DNA from: Candidatus Marithrix sp. Canyon 246
GTDB taxonomy: Bacteria; Pseudomonadota; Gammaproteobacteria; Beggiatoales; Beggiatoaceae
Assembly: GCF_001723685.1 (NCBI RefSeq)
Contig: NZ_MCBX01000005.1
Span: 1 to 64,000 of the forward strand
DNA length: 64,000 nt
Direction of reading: 5' to 3'
Shown here: positions 1 through 10,030 of the stretch, one piece after another
Layout of the letters: the number at the start of each line of letters is the position of its first letter
How positions within the stretch are numbered: the stretch's first letter is position 1
Notes under the pieces: generated by a model
What the model saw: only the letters and a program-made list of their open reading frames with translations
Databases searched by the model: none
Told to the model about the DNA's origin: nothing
Translations under genes and position numbers: made by a program

Positions 1-127
1 GGCGAGATAGAAATAAATATTTACCTCCTTGCAATAATTCAGTAATTTCTTTAGTCTTATCTACATATAAATAATCTTCTGTGATTATTTCTGAAAATGT
101 TTGAATGCCTATGGGTAATTTTTTCAT
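1..127 (-). CDS. AAA-ATPase-like / PD-(D/E)XK family protein, N-terminal part only
   Basis: The reverse strand reads from an ATG at 127 to the window edge without a stop. The first 42 residues begin [14 protein letters not shown] and continue through DYLYVDKT to GGKYLFLSR. That is the characteristic opening of the AAA-ATPase-like family (PF09820 type) whose members end in a PD-(D/E)XK nuclease-like domain. The Walker A motif normally follows the final SRPRRFGKS stretch and would lie just outside the window. These genes are common as multi-copy accessory genes in AT-rich gammaproteobacteria and Bacteroidetes; their role is not established. The family call rests on the N-terminus alone, and whether the gene is intact cannot be seen. 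Confidence 0.75.
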   Translation of the reverse strand, partial: MKKLPIGIQTFSEIITEDYLYVDKTKEITELLQGGKYLFLSR

Positions 128-457
128 ATTTTCAATTTGGTTTTCTCGAAAATATATATTTTACAGTTAATCTAACATTTTTACAATCAGTAATTGTTTC
201 AACTTTTAGTGCCTTGTTTTACTAAATAATCTAATTTCATATGGTGCTGGATAAAAAATTTGTTCACGTATCTATTTAATTTTATTGTTCCATCTCCAGT
301 GCCAGTATTAACTGTTATAATGTAAGTAGATTTGAATTTCAAAAAACCATGCTAGAAAAAGGTGCTGATGAATTGGTTTGTTTGGGAGCTATTGTTATTA
401 TTGAAATCAATAATGGTAATTTTATCAAACATTTTCACAATAAATTAGAGTATAATT
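128..457. other. intergenic stretch with no clear gene
   Basis: This 330-base stretch holds no convincing gene. A 40-codon open frame at 349-471 (+) begins MLEKGADELVCLGAIVI, which faintly recalls the first beta-strand region of a DnaQ-like exonuclease. It lacks the metal-binding DxE motif and runs into the next gene in another frame, so at best it is a remnant. The promoter of the minus-strand gene ending at 127 presumably lies here. Confidence 0.4.
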
Positions 458-742
458 ATGCGATTAAGTAAATTTGAACAACAAACAATTAAGCAAAACA
501 TTTATGCACTGGATGCTAATGCCAAAGTTGTTCTATTTGGCTCACGCACCGATGATGCAGCACGAGGTGGAGATATTGATTTATTAATTATTTCTAATGA
601 TCTCAAACGCCATCAGCTTGGAAAAATACGATGGCAATTATGGGAACAGTTAGGAGAGCAGAAAATTGATCTTCTACTGTCAGATACACAATTATCAAAT
701 ACTTTTGCAAGGGCAGTTTTTAATAAGGGAATTATATTGTGA
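458..742 (+). CDS. MNT-type nucleotidyltransferase, putative antitoxin
   Basis: A 94-residue minimal nucleotidyltransferase. The signature GSR (about residues 28-30), followed after ten residues by GDIDLLI, supplies the two catalytic aspartates of the pol-beta-like fold. Proteins of this size pair with HEPN ribonucleases in MNT/HEPN toxin-antitoxin systems. In those studied, the MNT protein neutralises the HEPN toxin by adding AMP to a tyrosine. The next gene is a HEPN remnant whose expected start overlaps this stop codon (GTG at 739, TGA at 740-742), the usual coupling for this pair. The catalytic motif looks intact, so the antitoxin may outlive its toxin. Function is inferred from family and context. 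Confidence 0.8.
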   Translation: MRLSKFEQQTIKQNIYALDANAKVVLFGSRTDDAARGGDIDLLIISNDLKRHQLGKIRWQLWEQLGEQKIDLLLSDTQLSNTFARAVFNKGIIL

Positions 743-1025
743 AAGAAGTACTGAAAGAAAATCAAGTGGCTATGCCAGAGCTATTGATCTCATTGTACGC
801 AAAGTGTTAAGAACAATTGATACTGTCAATCGTGCTGAAAAACGAGGTTTAATAGACAGTGTCGAATCATTACGGGAAATGACTGACTTACGAAATGAAA
901 TTTTTCATGATTATATTAAGGCTGAATTGATTGAAACTTTTGAAGAGACGCTAAAGCAAACTGTGAATGTCATTACACTTGCTAAAGGTATTGAAAAATA
1001 TATTAAATATGTAATTAAATTATGA
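739..1025 (+). pseudogene. HEPN-domain protein, truncated/frameshifted partner of the MNT gene
   Basis: From about 775 the reading frame encodes a HEPN C-terminal half: KVLRTIDTVNRAEKRGLI, then RNEIFHDY. The latter contains the R-x4-H motif of HEPN ribonucleases. The expected start, GTG at 739 overlapping the MNT stop, opens a different frame that reads KEVLKENQVAMPELL and stops at 811-813. The frame holding the HEPN motif is open upstream only because it shadows the MNT gene (from 666). About 50-60 residues of the usual N-terminal helices are missing. The simplest reading is an internal deletion with loss of frame, leaving an inactive toxin beside an intact antitoxin. A short functional HEPN protein starting at an unrecognised codon cannot be excluded. 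Confidence 0.6.
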
Positions 1026-1804
1026 AAAATATAACGAAATTAGAATCTTTTGCTGTTATAAAAGTTAGTGGCAATGACGCTGAAACTTTTTTGCAGGGGC
1101 AATTTACTAATGATGTGCGTCAAGTTACTGCTGAGCAAAGTCAGTTAAGTGCTTGGTGTAGTTCTAAAGGGCGTATTATTGTTAATTTTCGCTTATTTAT
1201 GCGCGATAATGCTTATTATATAATATTACCAGATGATAGTATAGCTTTTATGCTTAAACGTTTGCAAATGTATGTTTTGCGGGCTGATGTTAAGTTAGAG
1301 GATGTTAGCGATAAGTTAAGTTGTTTAGCTGTAGTTGGTGATGCTCCTGAAAATAATTTTGCAGTGTTGCAAGTGGAAACAGGGCGTTATTTGGTGGTAG
1401 TTGAAGCTGATGTAGATACTTATGATGTAGATACAGGCAAATGGGAATTATTAAATATTCTTGCTGGTTTGCCTCAAATTGTAGCAGCTACTGCTGAGGC
1501 TTTTGTACCGCAAATGGTGAATTTTAATGCCATTGGCGGTGTAAGTTTTAAAAAGGGTTGTTATACGGGGCAAGAGGTTGTGGCACGAATGCACTATCTT
1601 GGAACTGTAAAACGTCGTATGTTTTTAGTTAAGTTAGATACTGCAAAGCTGCCACAACCGGGAGATGAGTTAAATGGTATTGGTAAAATTGTTAATGCTC
1701 AAGCTCATCCGGATGGTGGAGTTGTAGTTTTAGCAGTTCTTAAAATTAAAGAAGCTGAGAATGATAAAGCTTTGCAACTTATGGAGTTGCCTTATAAACT
1801 TTGA
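1022..1804 (+). CDS. ygfZ: YgfZ/GcvT folate-binding domain protein
   Basis: A 260-residue tetrahydrofolate-binding protein of the YgfZ (COG0354) family, which helps maintain certain iron-sulfur enzymes such as MiaB. The N-terminal half has the GcvT-like aminomethyltransferase fold, with FLQGQFTNDV near residues 23-32. The family signature KGCYTGQE sits at about 178-185 and includes the conserved cysteine. Length is slightly below the E. coli protein (326 residues). The start overlaps the end of the HEPN remnant by four bases. The 3' end overlaps the convergent VWA gene by 26 bases, so the two transcripts would be antisense at their ends. Confidence 0.88.
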   Translation: MKNITKLESFAVIKVSGNDAETFLQGQFTNDVRQVTAEQSQLSAWCSSKGRIIVNFRLFMRDNAYYIILPDDSIAFMLKRLQMYVLRADVKLEDVSDKLSCLAVVGDAPENNFAVLQVETGRYLVVVEADVDTYDVDTGKWELLNILAGLPQIVAATAEAFVPQMVNFNAIGGVSFKKGCYTGQEVVARMHYLGTVKRRMFLVKLDTAKLPQPGDELNGIGKIVNAQAHPDGGVVVLAVLKIKEAENDKALQLMELPYKL

Positions 1805-2705
1805 TTATAAGTACAAGTAAAGATAATAAAAAGGCTAAGCTTAATAGCCATATATAAAGTTCTTTTTTTGGACGAAAAGTTTTTGTTTCTACAATTTGTT
1901 GTTCTATTTTATCAAGTTGTTGATAAATTTTATTTAAGCTTAAACTATCTTGAGCTTTAAAATATTGTCCATTTGTGATTTTAGCAATGTTTTGTAAAGT
2001 TTTTTCATCTTTTTCTTTAATAGCAAAACCTATTGTATAGATACGAATTCCTGTTTCAGCAGCCCATTCTGCTGCTTGAATAGGATTTGCAACTCCTGCG
2101 TTATTACTACCATCTGTAATTAGAATTAGCACGCGATTTTTGGTCTGACGTTTGCGTAAACGTTTTATAGATAATCCTATAGCGTCACCAATAGCGGTAG
2201 AACGTCCAGCAAAACCTATTTTTGCTTGATCTAACATGATTTTGACGGTGCGACGATCAAAAGTTAAGGGTGTTTGTACATAGGCTTTTTCAGCAAATAA
2301 AATTAATCCAATCCGATCAGCTTTTCTAGCTCCAATAAAGTCACCTATAACTTGCTTTACAACTTTTAGGCGAGTTTGTCCATCTGGTAATTTTTCTTTC
2401 ATGCTATCTGAGAGATCAACCGCAACTAATAAATCACGTCCAGTTACTGGTAATTCAATTGCTGTGCCTAATAGCTGGGGTCTGGCAGCGGCAGAGATTA
2501 ATAATATCCAAGTAATCCATAGCAAAATATACAATAACAGATTATTTTTATTGACATTGACAGTATTTTCTTGAGTATGAATTCGTTCAAAAAAAGGAAC
2601 TCTCAAGGCATTTTGAACTTGATGAGCCGCTGGGGGAAAAAAGCGGCGCACTAGCCAAGGTAGGGGTAAAAGTATAAATAGCCAAGACCATGCAAATTGT
2701 ATCAT
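1779..2705 (-). CDS. VWA-domain membrane protein, BatA-like
   Basis: A 308-residue protein with two N-terminal membrane segments (about 5-20 and 56-75), a von Willebrand factor A domain and a C-terminal membrane helix (about 283-303). The metal-ion-dependent adhesion site is visible as DLSDS near residue 94, with TPLTFDR and ITDGSN further on. This is the BatA/aerotolerance-type arrangement, in which the VWA domain sits in the periplasm. Such genes usually lie in a moxR-DUF58-DUF4381-batA-batB run. Here only the DUF4381 partner is adjacent (4-base overlap), and no MoxR ATPase or DUF58 gene is in the window. The role is inferred to be envelope or protein-complex maintenance. Confidence 0.8.
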   Translation of the reverse strand: MIQFAWSWLFILLPLPWLVRRFFPPAAHQVQNALRVPFFERIHTQENTVNVNKNNLLLYILLWITWILLISAAARPQLLGTAIELPVTGRDLLVAVDLSDSMKEKLPDGQTRLKVVKQVIGDFIGARKADRIGLILFAEKAYVQTPLTFDRRTVKIMLDQAKIGFAGRSTAIGDAIGLSIKRLRKRQTKNRVLILITDGSNNAGVANPIQAAEWAAETGIRIYTIGFAIKEKDEKTLQNIAKITNGQYFKAQDSLSLNKIYQQLDKIEQQIVETKTFRPKKELYIWLLSLAFLLSLLVLIIKVYKATP

Positions 2706-3163
2706 TGTTGTTTAATCCATTTTTCTATTAAAAGCATTAATCTGTCAATTTCTATCTGTGGTGATTTTTGATAGGGTGCTACAGATAATGCTTGCCCTGA
2801 ACCTTGAGTAAATTCCTTGGTATTACCAGTTTTATCTAAAAATTGTAGCCATGTATTGCCATTTAGTTTGGCTACTTGATGCTGTGGAAATTTTGCTAAT
2901 GCTACGCGCCGTATTAAAATTGATAAATCAATAACTAATTGATTTTGATTCTGATAATGCAATTGTTGTAGTTGTTTAAATTTTTTTAAAGCTGCTCGTC
3001 TAATTTTATGCGTGATAAAATAATACTTATAATAGTAGCATGCAGTTGTAAGTATAATTAATAATGCTATTATCCACCATCCAATTGCTGGTGGCCATAA
3101 TGGTATGGGTGGTGGACTGTGGATGTCGTTTAGTTTTTTTATTAGTTCTATTGATTGATTCAT
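2702..3163 (-). CDS. DUF4381 domain membrane protein
   Basis: A 153-residue protein. The N-terminus carries a proline-rich stretch (PPPIPLWPPAIGWW) followed by one membrane helix at about 30-48. The rest is helical and basic. The layout matches DUF4381 proteins, which are encoded just upstream of BatA-like VWA proteins. The 4-base overlap with the downstream VWA gene indicates translational coupling. In related operons the pair lies beside a MoxR ATPase, which is missing here. No catalytic motif is visible; a scaffold role for the VWA protein is inferred. Confidence 0.75.
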   Translation of the reverse strand: MNQSIELIKKLNDIHSPPPIPLWPPAIGWWIIALLIILTTACYYYKYYFITHKIRRAALKKFKQLQQLHYQNQNQLVIDLSILIRRVALAKFPQHQVAKLNGNTWLQFLDKTGNTKEFTQGSGQALSVAPYQKSPQIEIDRLMLLIEKWIKQQ

Positions 3164-3271
3164 AAGTATATATTTATACCATAGGGTATTCGGAAAATTA
3201 TATAAAAAATATGATGCCGTTTATAAGTAGTTTGTCAAGCAATTTAAACAGAATATGATAAATAATTTTAT

Positions 3272-3286
3272 AGACCTGTCAGGTCT
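3272..3286. repeat. short form of the dispersed AGACCTG palindrome
   Basis: AGACCTGTCAGGTCT is a 7-bp inverted repeat around one base. It is the outer part of the 33-bp palindrome found elsewhere in the window, without the T-rich/A-rich inner arms. It is followed by GAGAGTTTTTCTTTTTC; the copy at 25820 has nearly the same tail, so the two form a sub-family. Confidence 0.75.
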
Positions 3287-3316
3287 GAGAGTTTTTCTTT
3301 TTCTGAAAAGCTATAG

Positions 3317-3334
3317 GGTCGGTGATAACCGACC
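3317..3334. repeat. hairpin GGTCGGT-GATA-ACCGACC
   Basis: A 7-bp perfect stem with a 4-base loop lies just downstream of the short palindrome and about 110 bases before the radical SAM gene. There is no U-run right after it on either strand, so it is probably a repeat element rather than a terminator. Confidence 0.5.
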
Positions 3335-3442
3335 TTAGAAATAATGTGTAAATATATTTTTTGACCATGTAAAGAATTTTGGGTATTTTTTTGCATAAAT
3401 ACTAACTATTAATTATTATATATATCATAGGTTATTACTAAA

Positions 3443-4534
3443 ATGCAATTAAAAAAACTTACAAATTTGGGAACACGCTACCTAATTCATCGCGCCAGTG
3501 AAGAACTTTATCTAAAAACTGGTATAGATACCACCAAACCATTCTCTATTAATATAGAAATCAGTAATCGCTGTAATTATAAATGTCAATATTGTGATCA
3601 TTGGCGATCAAATCATTATCCTGATGAATTAACTATCCCAGAATGGAAACAAGCATTGTTAAGCTTAAAAAAGTTTGTGGGACCTTATACAGTACAATTT
3701 TCCGGCGGAGAAGTGTTTGTAAAAAAAGGCTTTATTGATTTATTGCAATTTTGTCATCAGGAAGGAATCGAATGGGGATTGATTACCAATGGTTCTGCTT
3801 TTATCAATCATGGGGTGGTAAAAAAAGTTGTAGCTGCTAAACCTATGAATATAGATATATCTATTGATGGTGCAAACCCTGAAGTTCATGATTTGGTACG
3901 GGGAGTACCAAATTCATTAAATAATATTATTAAAGGCATCGGTATTCTAAAACAAGAAATGCAGAAGCAGAAAGTAAAGTTTCCAATTAGAATTAAACCA
4001 ACAGTTAATTTTTATAACTTTCATAGTTTGCCAAAAATAGTTGATTTATTTACTGATATGGGAGCAACTACTATTGATTTTAGCCCAGTTCGCCCTTTGA
4101 CAAGTGAAGTCAAGGAGAATTTATGGCTATCAAAATCATCAGATATAGAAAAATTACAAGAAGTTGTAGAAACATTAATTACAATGAAAAAAAATGGATC
4201 ACCTATAGAAACTAGTGAAGAAAAACTCCGTAGTTTTCCTGATCATTTTTTAGGTAAAGCTGTCAATCAAGGTATATCACCTTGTCACATTGGCTTGCGG
4301 GAATATTATATGAATCCAAATGGTGATGTGAATTTATGTTGGCTTCATCCAGTTATTGGTAATGTAAAAACGCAAACTGCTCGTGAAATATGGTATGGCG
4401 AATTAGCAAAGAAAAATAGAATTCAAACAGTTAAATGTCAAAAATTTGGTTCAGTCGATTGCGCGAACTCATGTATGACTAAAAGATCATTTAAACAAGA
4501 AATTAAAAGAGGTTTATTATTTTTTAATAAATAA
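3443..4534 (+). CDS. radical SAM protein with SPASM-like C-terminus
   Basis: A 363-residue radical SAM enzyme. The 4Fe-4S cluster motif CNYKCQYC lies at about residues 43-50, followed by the glycine-rich FSGGEVF strand and a TNG motif in the barrel. The C-terminal 90 residues hold several cysteines (CHIGLREYY, NLCWLHP, VKCQKF, DCANSC), in the manner of a SPASM auxiliary-cluster domain. SPASM enzymes modify peptides or carbohydrates, or act on other small substrates; nothing here fixes the substrate. No precursor peptide gene is visible nearby. A SAM methyltransferase follows 16 bases downstream, probably in the same operon. The family is secure and the substrate unknown. Confidence 0.85.
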   Translation: MQLKKLTNLGTRYLIHRASEELYLKTGIDTTKPFSINIEISNRCNYKCQYCDHWRSNHYPDELTIPEWKQALLSLKKFVGPYTVQFSGGEVFVKKGFIDLLQFCHQEGIEWGLITNGSAFINHGVVKKVVAAKPMNIDISIDGANPEVHDLVRGVPNSLNNIIKGIGILKQEMQKQKVKFPIRIKPTVNFYNFHSLPKIVDLFTDMGATTIDFSPVRPLTSEVKENLWLSKSSDIEKLQEVVETLITMKKNGSPIETSEEKLRSFPDHFLGKAVNQGISPCHIGLREYYMNPNGDVNLCWLHPVIGNVKTQTAREIWYGELAKKNRIQTVKCQKFGSVDCANSCMTKRSFKQEIKRGLLFFNK

Positions 4535-4550
4535 TAATAAATATATAAAT

Positions 4551-5225
4551 ATGAAAAATATAGCACAAATTATAGGTTCAAAATGTAGAGCTAAACGCAT
4601 TGCCCCGCTAAGAGAAATGATTAAAAAAATATATAAAAAATATGGTAAAGTTTCAATAATTGATGTTGGAGGTACAAAAGTTTATTGGAATTTTATAGGC
4701 GAGCAATTTCTTAATGAAAAAAATGTTAAAATAACTTTAGTTAATTTACCGGGCACATTTATTAATCCTAAAGACGATAAAATATTTATTTATATTGAAG
4801 CAGATGCTTGTGATTTATCTCAATTTAATGATAATTCATTCAATATTGCTCATTCAAATTCAGTTATAGAACATGTGGGATCTTGGGAACAAATGCAACA
4901 ATGTGCTAAAGAAATTCGTAGAGTTGGAGAAAATTACTTTGTGCAAGCCCCTTATTTTTGGTTCCCTATTGAACCTCATTATATGGTACCGTTTATTCAT
5001 TGGTTTTCTGAACAAATACGAATTAGCTTAGTAATGAAATTTTCAATAGGGCATATTGAAAAAGCTAAAAATTTAAATGAAGCGGTAAATGAAGTAATTC
5101 ACATGAATTTGCCAAATCAAACAATGTTTAATCAGCTGTTTCAAGATGCTAAAATCAGAAAAGAAAAAGTTTTTGGTTTAACAAAATCCTTAGTTGCTAT
5201 CAAGAATGTGGCTTATAATGTTTAA
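4551..5225 (+). CDS. class I SAM-dependent methyltransferase
   Basis: A 224-residue protein. The SAM-binding motif I is the unusual IIDVGGTKVYW at about 36-46. The motif IV region is NIAHSNSVIEHVG near 101-113, typical of Methyltransf_11-type enzymes. It follows the radical SAM gene by 16 bases, and codon use looks the same, so the two probably act in one pathway, perhaps modification of a sugar or lipid. The substrate cannot be read from the sequence. The downstream stretch is a pseudogene, so no third pathway member is visible. Confidence 0.75.
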   Translation: MKNIAQIIGSKCRAKRIAPLREMIKKIYKKYGKVSIIDVGGTKVYWNFIGEQFLNEKNVKITLVNLPGTFINPKDDKIFIYIEADACDLSQFNDNSFNIAHSNSVIEHVGSWEQMQQCAKEIRRVGENYFVQAPYFWFPIEPHYMVPFIHWFSEQIRISLVMKFSIGHIEKAKNLNEAVNEVIHMNLPNQTMFNQLFQDAKIRKEKVFGLTKSLVAIKNVAYNV

Positions 5226-5229
5226 ATAT

Positions 5230-5670
5230 TGTTGGTAATATTGATTTGCCATCTTGTCAATTTGAATTAGAACAAATATTAGCGTTTATCATTAGAGGAG
5301 GCTATCCTGAAATTTTACAAATAGATAATAAAACAGTAGCTGCTTATATAGAAATATTAGAAGCTATGTACATTATAAAAATCATACCTTCGTATTTTGT
5401 CAATCTATCACTTAGTAAGCAGCCTATTAAATTTAAACATAAAAAATCTATTTGAAAATAAAAATGGAATATATGGCAGCATCATTGAAAATTATGTATA
5501 TACAGAATTATTAAAATTCAGCACATACTCAAAACAAAGCATAAATATCTATCATTTTAGAGATTTAAAAAAAATGAAGTAGATTTAGTCTTAGAAAACA
5601 GAGATGGGCGTTTCCAATTGGAAATTTATAATAAAAAGCACTTGCACAATTCAAAATTAAATGTTATATT
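5230..5670 (+). pseudogene. remnant of a DUF4143-type ATP-binding protein (C-terminal part)
   Basis: Three successive frames together encode the C-terminal half of an AAA ATPase of the DUF4143 family. The pieces are RGGYPEILQIDNKTVAAYIE (about 5295-5352), then GSIIENYVYTELLK (about 5476-5517), then EVDLVLENRDG (about 5576-5608). In intact members these segments form the DUF4143 domain, including the EVDLVLE nuclease-like strand. The N-terminal Walker A part is missing, and at least two frameshifts separate the pieces. This is clearly a dead gene. It sits directly against tRNA-Val, a common site of integration and decay. Confidence 0.7.
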
Positions 5671-5690
5671 ATTCAGGATTGATTCAATAT

Positions 5691-5765
5691 AGGCGCGTAG
5701 CTCAGTGGTAGAGCACTACCTTGACATGGTAGTGGTCGGTGGTTCGATCCCACTCGCGCCTACCA
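5691..5765 (+). tRNA. tRNA-Val (GAC)
   Basis: A 75-base cloverleaf with encoded CCA. The acceptor stem AGGCGCG pairs with CGCGCCT. The D-arm has GCTCAGTGGTAGAGC. The anticodon stem CTACC/GGTAG encloses the loop TTGACAT, giving anticodon GAC at 5723-5725. The T-arm has GGTTCGATCC. The anticodon loop matches other gammaproteobacterial tRNA-Val(GAC). A dead DUF4143 gene abuts its 5' end and thrS follows. Confidence 0.95.
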
Positions 5766-5820
5766 ATTTGTTTTTTCCTTCCCCCTCCTTTATAAATCGT
5801 TTTATCCAATTTGTGATTTT

Positions 5821-7722
5821 ATGCCTATTATAAGTTTACCTGATGGTAGCCATCGGGAATTTGAGCATCCTGTAACTGTTGCTGAAGTAGCCGCTAGTAT
5901 TGGCGCTGGTTTAGCTAAAGCGGCTATAGCTGCTAAAATTGATGGTAATTTAATAGATACATCATCTATTATTGATCATGATGTTTCATTAGCTATTATT
6001 ACTGATCGTGATCCAGAAGCCTTGGAAATTATACGTCATTCTTGCGCCCATTTAATGGCTCAAGCCGTTAAAGCCTTATTTCCAACTGCGCAAGTGACCA
6101 TTGGTCCAGTTATAGATAATGGTTTCTATTATGATTTTGCCTACGAAAAAAGTTTTACACCTGAAGATTTAGCCAAAATTGAAGCCAAAATGGCTAAATT
6201 AGCTTCAGAGAATTTAACTGTTACACGTTCGCTGATGCCACGTGATGAGGCTACTGAATTTTTTAGAGCGCAAAATGAGGAATATAAAGCTCAAATTATT
6301 GAGTCTATTCCTAGTGATCAAGATTTGTCATTGTATAAACAAGGTGAATTTATTGATTTATGCAGAGGACCACATGTACCTAATACTGGCAAAATAAAAG
6401 CCTTTAAACTCATGAAGGTAGCTGGTGCATATTGGCGCGGTGATTCTAATAATGAAATGTTGCAGCGTATTTATGGCACCGCTTGGGCGAATAAAAAAGA
6501 TTTAAAAACCTATTTGCACCGCCTTGAAGAGGCTGAAAAGCGCGATCATCGTAAATTAGCTAAGCGTCTAAACTTGTTTCATGTTCAAGATGAAGCACCG
6601 GGCATGGTGTTCTGGCATGATAAAGGTTGGACAATTTACTTACTAATACAAGAATATATTCGTAATTTATTACGTAAGAACGATTATCAAGAAATAAATA
6701 CTCCACAACTAGTGGATCGTTCTTTATGGGAAAAATCTGGACATTGGGATAAATTTGGTAAGGAAATGTTCACCACCCATTCAGAAAATCGTGATTATGC
6801 AATTAAACCTATGAATTGCCCTTGTCACGTTCAAGTATTTAATCAAGGATTAAAAAGTTATCGCGACTTGCCGCTACGTTTAGCAGAATTTGGCTCATGC
6901 CATCGTAATGAACCATCTGGAACTTTGCATGGTTTAATGCGTATTCGTAATTTTGTTCAAGATGATGCTCATATTTTTTGTACTGAAGATCAAATACAAA
7001 CTGAGGTTTCTGATTTCATTGATTTAGTCTTTAAAGTGTATAATGATTTCGGCTTTAAAGATATAATCATTAAATTATCTACTCGCCCCGAACAAAGAGT
7101 TGGTAGTGATGAAGAATGGGATAAAGCAGAACAAGCCTTAGAATTGTCATTAAATAATAAACAATTAGACTGGGATTTACAACCCGGCGAAGGGGCTTTT
7201 TATGGTCCGAAAATCGAATTTTCTCTTAAAGATAGCTTAGATCGTATTTGGCAATGTGGTACTATTCAAGTTGATTTTTCAATGCCCGGACGTTTAGGAG
7301 CAGAATATGTAACCGCCGATAGTAGTCGTAAAGTTCCAGTAATGTTACATCGAGCCATTTTAGGTTCCTTGGAACGTTTTATTGGCATATTAATTGAAGA
7401 ATATGCAGGAGCTTTACCAGTATGGTTAGCTCCTGTACAAGCAGTAATACTTAATATTACCGATGATCAGGCTGAGTATGCTAAAATGATTGAAACTCAT
7501 TTATTAAAGCATGGTTTTCGTGTCACAACAGACTTGAGAAATGAAAAGATAGGATTTAAAATTCGTGAACATACTTTACAGAAAGTACCTTATCTTTTAG
7601 TAGTCGGTGAACGAGAAGTTACAAATCAAGAAATTGCCGTGCGTCTGCGAACTGGTGAAAATAAAGGTAGTCTATCATTAGACGCTTTTATTGAACAATT
7701 AAACGCAGATGTTAGGATTTAA
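5821..7722 (+). CDS. thrS: threonyl-tRNA synthetase
   Basis: A 633-residue class II synthetase that charges tRNA-Thr in the cytoplasm. The domain order is TGS (residues 1-62), the second editing domain with the [10 protein letters not shown] zinc-hydrolase-like motif near 75-84, the catalytic core, and the anticodon-binding domain (about 535-630). Zinc ligands are visible: Cys in MNCPCH (about 331-336), His in DDAHIF (about 380) and His in MLHRAI (about 507). Full length for the family. It heads the conserved thrS-infC-rpmI-rplT-pheS order, with infC starting 23 bases after its stop. No leader hairpin resembling the E. coli thrS operator is obvious in the 55 bases between the tRNA and the start. 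Confidence 0.97.
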   Translation: MPIISLPDGSHREFEHPVTVAEVAASIGAGLAKAAIAAKIDGNLIDTSSIIDHDVSLAIITDRDPEALEIIRHSCAHLMAQAVKALFPTAQVTIGPVIDNGFYYDFAYEKSFTPEDLAKIEAKMAKLASENLTVTRSLMPRDEATEFFRAQNEEYKAQIIESIPSDQDLSLYKQGEFIDLCRGPHVPNTGKIKAFKLMKVAGAYWRGDSNNEMLQRIYGTAWANKKDLKTYLHRLEEAEKRDHRKLAKRLNLFHVQDEAPGMVFWHDKGWTIYLLIQEYIRNLLRKNDYQEINTPQLVDRSLWEKSGHWDKFGKEMFTTHSENRDYAIKPMNCPCHVQVFNQGLKSYRDLPLRLAEFGSCHRNEPSGTLHGLMRIRNFVQDDAHIFCTEDQIQTEVSDFIDLVFKVYNDFGFKDIIIKLSTRPEQRVGSDEEWDKAEQALELSLNNKQLDWDLQPGEGAFYGPKIEFSLKDSLDRIWQCGTIQVDFSMPGRLGAEYVTADSSRKVPVMLHRAILGSLERFIGILIEEYAGALPVWLAPVQAVILNITDDQAEYAKMIETHLLKHGFRVTTDLRNEKIGFKIREHTLQKVPYLLVVGEREVTNQEIAVRLRTGENKGSLSLDAFIEQLNADVRI

Positions 7723-7745
7723 AGTTATTTTGGAGGATATTTAAT

Positions 7746-8273
7746 ATCGTTTTTGATAAACGCACACGTCTAAATAGTGCAATTACAGTACCTAATGTAC
7801 GATTAATAGACGCTGAAGGTAATCAAGTTGGTATTGTTTCTAATACTGAAGCATTAGAACAAGCCAAAAAAGCAGAATTGGATTTAGTCGAGATTGTACC
7901 TAATGCTAAACCACCTGTATGCCGAATCATGGATTACGGTAAGTTTTTGTTTGAACAAAAACGTAAACAACGTGAATCTAAGAAAAAGCAAAAACAGGTG
8001 CAAATCAAAGAGGCAAAATTTCGACCAAATACCGATCAAGGGGATTATCAGGTCAAGCTACGCAACCTGATACGTTTCCTAGAGAGCGGAGATAAAGCTA
8101 AAGTCACACTACGGTTTCGCGGTAGAGAAATGGCTCACCAAAATTTGGGTCGTGATTTACTGAAACGTGTAGAAGTAGATTTGGCTGACTATGGAACAGT
8201 TGAACAACGTCCAAAAATGGAAGGGCGACAAATGGTGATGATACTGGCTCCAATCAAACAAATTAAAAAATAA
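7746..8273 (+). CDS. infC: translation initiation factor IF-3, probable ATC start
   Basis: A 175-residue IF-3. The first ATG in frame is at 7878, far inside the protein. The same frame is open back to 7746 and encodes the normal N-domain ([20 protein letters not shown], then GNQVGIVS). An ideal Shine-Dalgarno GGAGG lies at 7732-7736, nine bases before ATC at 7746, and no ATG, GTG or TTG occurs in frame between them. IF-3 genes typically use rare AUU/AUC-type starts so that the factor represses its own translation, and the same logic fits here. The C-domain has [15 protein letters not shown] and the RFRGREMAH motif (about residues 117-125). Length agrees with the 180-residue E. coli protein. 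Confidence 0.92.
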   Translation: MVFDKRTRLNSAITVPNVRLIDAEGNQVGIVSNTEALEQAKKAELDLVEIVPNAKPPVCRIMDYGKFLFEQKRKQRESKKKQKQVQIKEAKFRPNTDQGDYQVKLRNLIRFLESGDKAKVTLRFRGREMAHQNLGRDLLKRVEVDLADYGTVEQRPKMEGRQMVMILAPIKQIKK

Positions 8274-8280
8274 TATTCGC

Positions 8281-8302
8281 AACCCTCTATTTATAGAGGG
8301 TT
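8281..8302 (+). promoter_or_regulatory. hairpin between infC and rpmI
   Basis: AACCCTCTAT and ATAGAGGGTT form a 10-bp perfect stem around two bases (in practice a shorter stem with a 4-6 base loop), starting seven bases after the infC stop. A weak T-run follows, so it could be a partial terminator or mRNA-processing site. In E. coli this region takes part in L20-mediated repression of rpmI-rplT; whether this hairpin does the same is inference. Confidence 0.55.
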
Positions 8303-8321
8303 ATTTAACATAGGAATTATT

Positions 8322-8516
8322 ATGCCTAAAATGAAAACAAATCGCGGAGCAGCAAAACGTTTTAAAGCTACAAGTAAGGGCTTTAAACGCGCTCAAAGCC
8401 ACCGCAGACATATTCTCACGAAAAAAAGTACCAAACGTAAACGTCACTTACGTTCAACTTTAATGATAAATAAAGCTGATGTTGCCGCCGTTAAAAAATT
8501 ATTACCTTATGCTTAA
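8322..8516 (+). CDS. rpmI: 50S ribosomal protein L35
   Basis: A 64-residue, very basic protein beginning [15 protein letters not shown] and containing [18 protein letters not shown], the L35 signature. The ATG has a GGA-containing leader about eight bases upstream. It lies between infC and rplT as in most bacteria, 17 bases before rplT, so the two ribosomal proteins are cotranscribed. Confidence 0.97.
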   Translation: MPKMKTNRGAAKRFKATSKGFKRAQSHRRHILTKKSTKRKRHLRSTLMINKADVAAVKKLLPYA

Positions 8517-8533
8517 AGTGAGAATTATAAAAA

Positions 8534-8890
8534 ATGCCTAGAGTCAAACGTGGTGTTACCGCACACGCCAAACATAAAAAGATTTTAAAAGCCGCGAAAG
8601 GTTATCGTGGTGCCCGTCGTAATGTATTACGTGTGGCTAAACAAGCAGTTACTAAAGCCGGACAATACGCTTATCGTGATCGCCGACAACGTAAACGTCA
8701 ATTTAGAGCTTTATGGATTGCACGAATTAATGCCGCAGCACGTGAATGTGGTTTATCTTATAGCCGCTTAATTGACGGTTTAAAGAAAGCAGAGATTGAA
8801 GTAGATCGCAAGATCTTAGCCGATTTAGCAGTTTATAATAAAGATGCGTTTGCAGCTATAGCTGATAAAGCTAAAGCTAGTTTAGCTTAA
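8534..8890 (+). CDS. rplT: 50S ribosomal protein L20
   Basis: A 118-residue L20, an early 23S rRNA-binding assembly protein. The N-terminal basic tail ([19 protein letters not shown]) and the globular RNA-binding part ([20 protein letters not shown], about 50-69) are both present. Length matches E. coli (118). In other gammaproteobacteria L20 also represses its own operon by binding the rpmI leader. It is followed by 117 bases carrying a small repeat hairpin before pheS. Confidence 0.97.
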   Translation: MPRVKRGVTAHAKHKKILKAAKGYRGARRNVLRVAKQAVTKAGQYAYRDRRQRKRQFRALWIARINAAARECGLSYSRLIDGLKKAEIEVDRKILADLAVYNKDAFAAIADKAKASLA

Positions 8891-8932
8891 TTTATTCTCA
8901 TTTTTATTTTGACTGGTTAAGTATTGATGTAG

Positions 8933-10012
<1,080 letters not shown>

Positions 10013-10030
10013 TATTATAGGTACTCATTT

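Noticed and set aside
349..471. 40-codon plus-strand frame resembling the start of a DnaQ-like exonuclease
   Set aside because: Too short, lacks the DxE motif and overlaps the nucleotidyltransferase start; resemblance is too weak to call a gene.
666..1025. 119-codon frame as a complete HEPN gene
   Set aside because: Its first 24 codons shadow the nucleotidyltransferase gene in another frame; only the later part is HEPN-like.
8281..8302. Full intrinsic terminator ending infC transcription
   Set aside because: The following T-run is short and broken, and rpmI-rplT lie directly downstream; attenuation is more likely than full termination.
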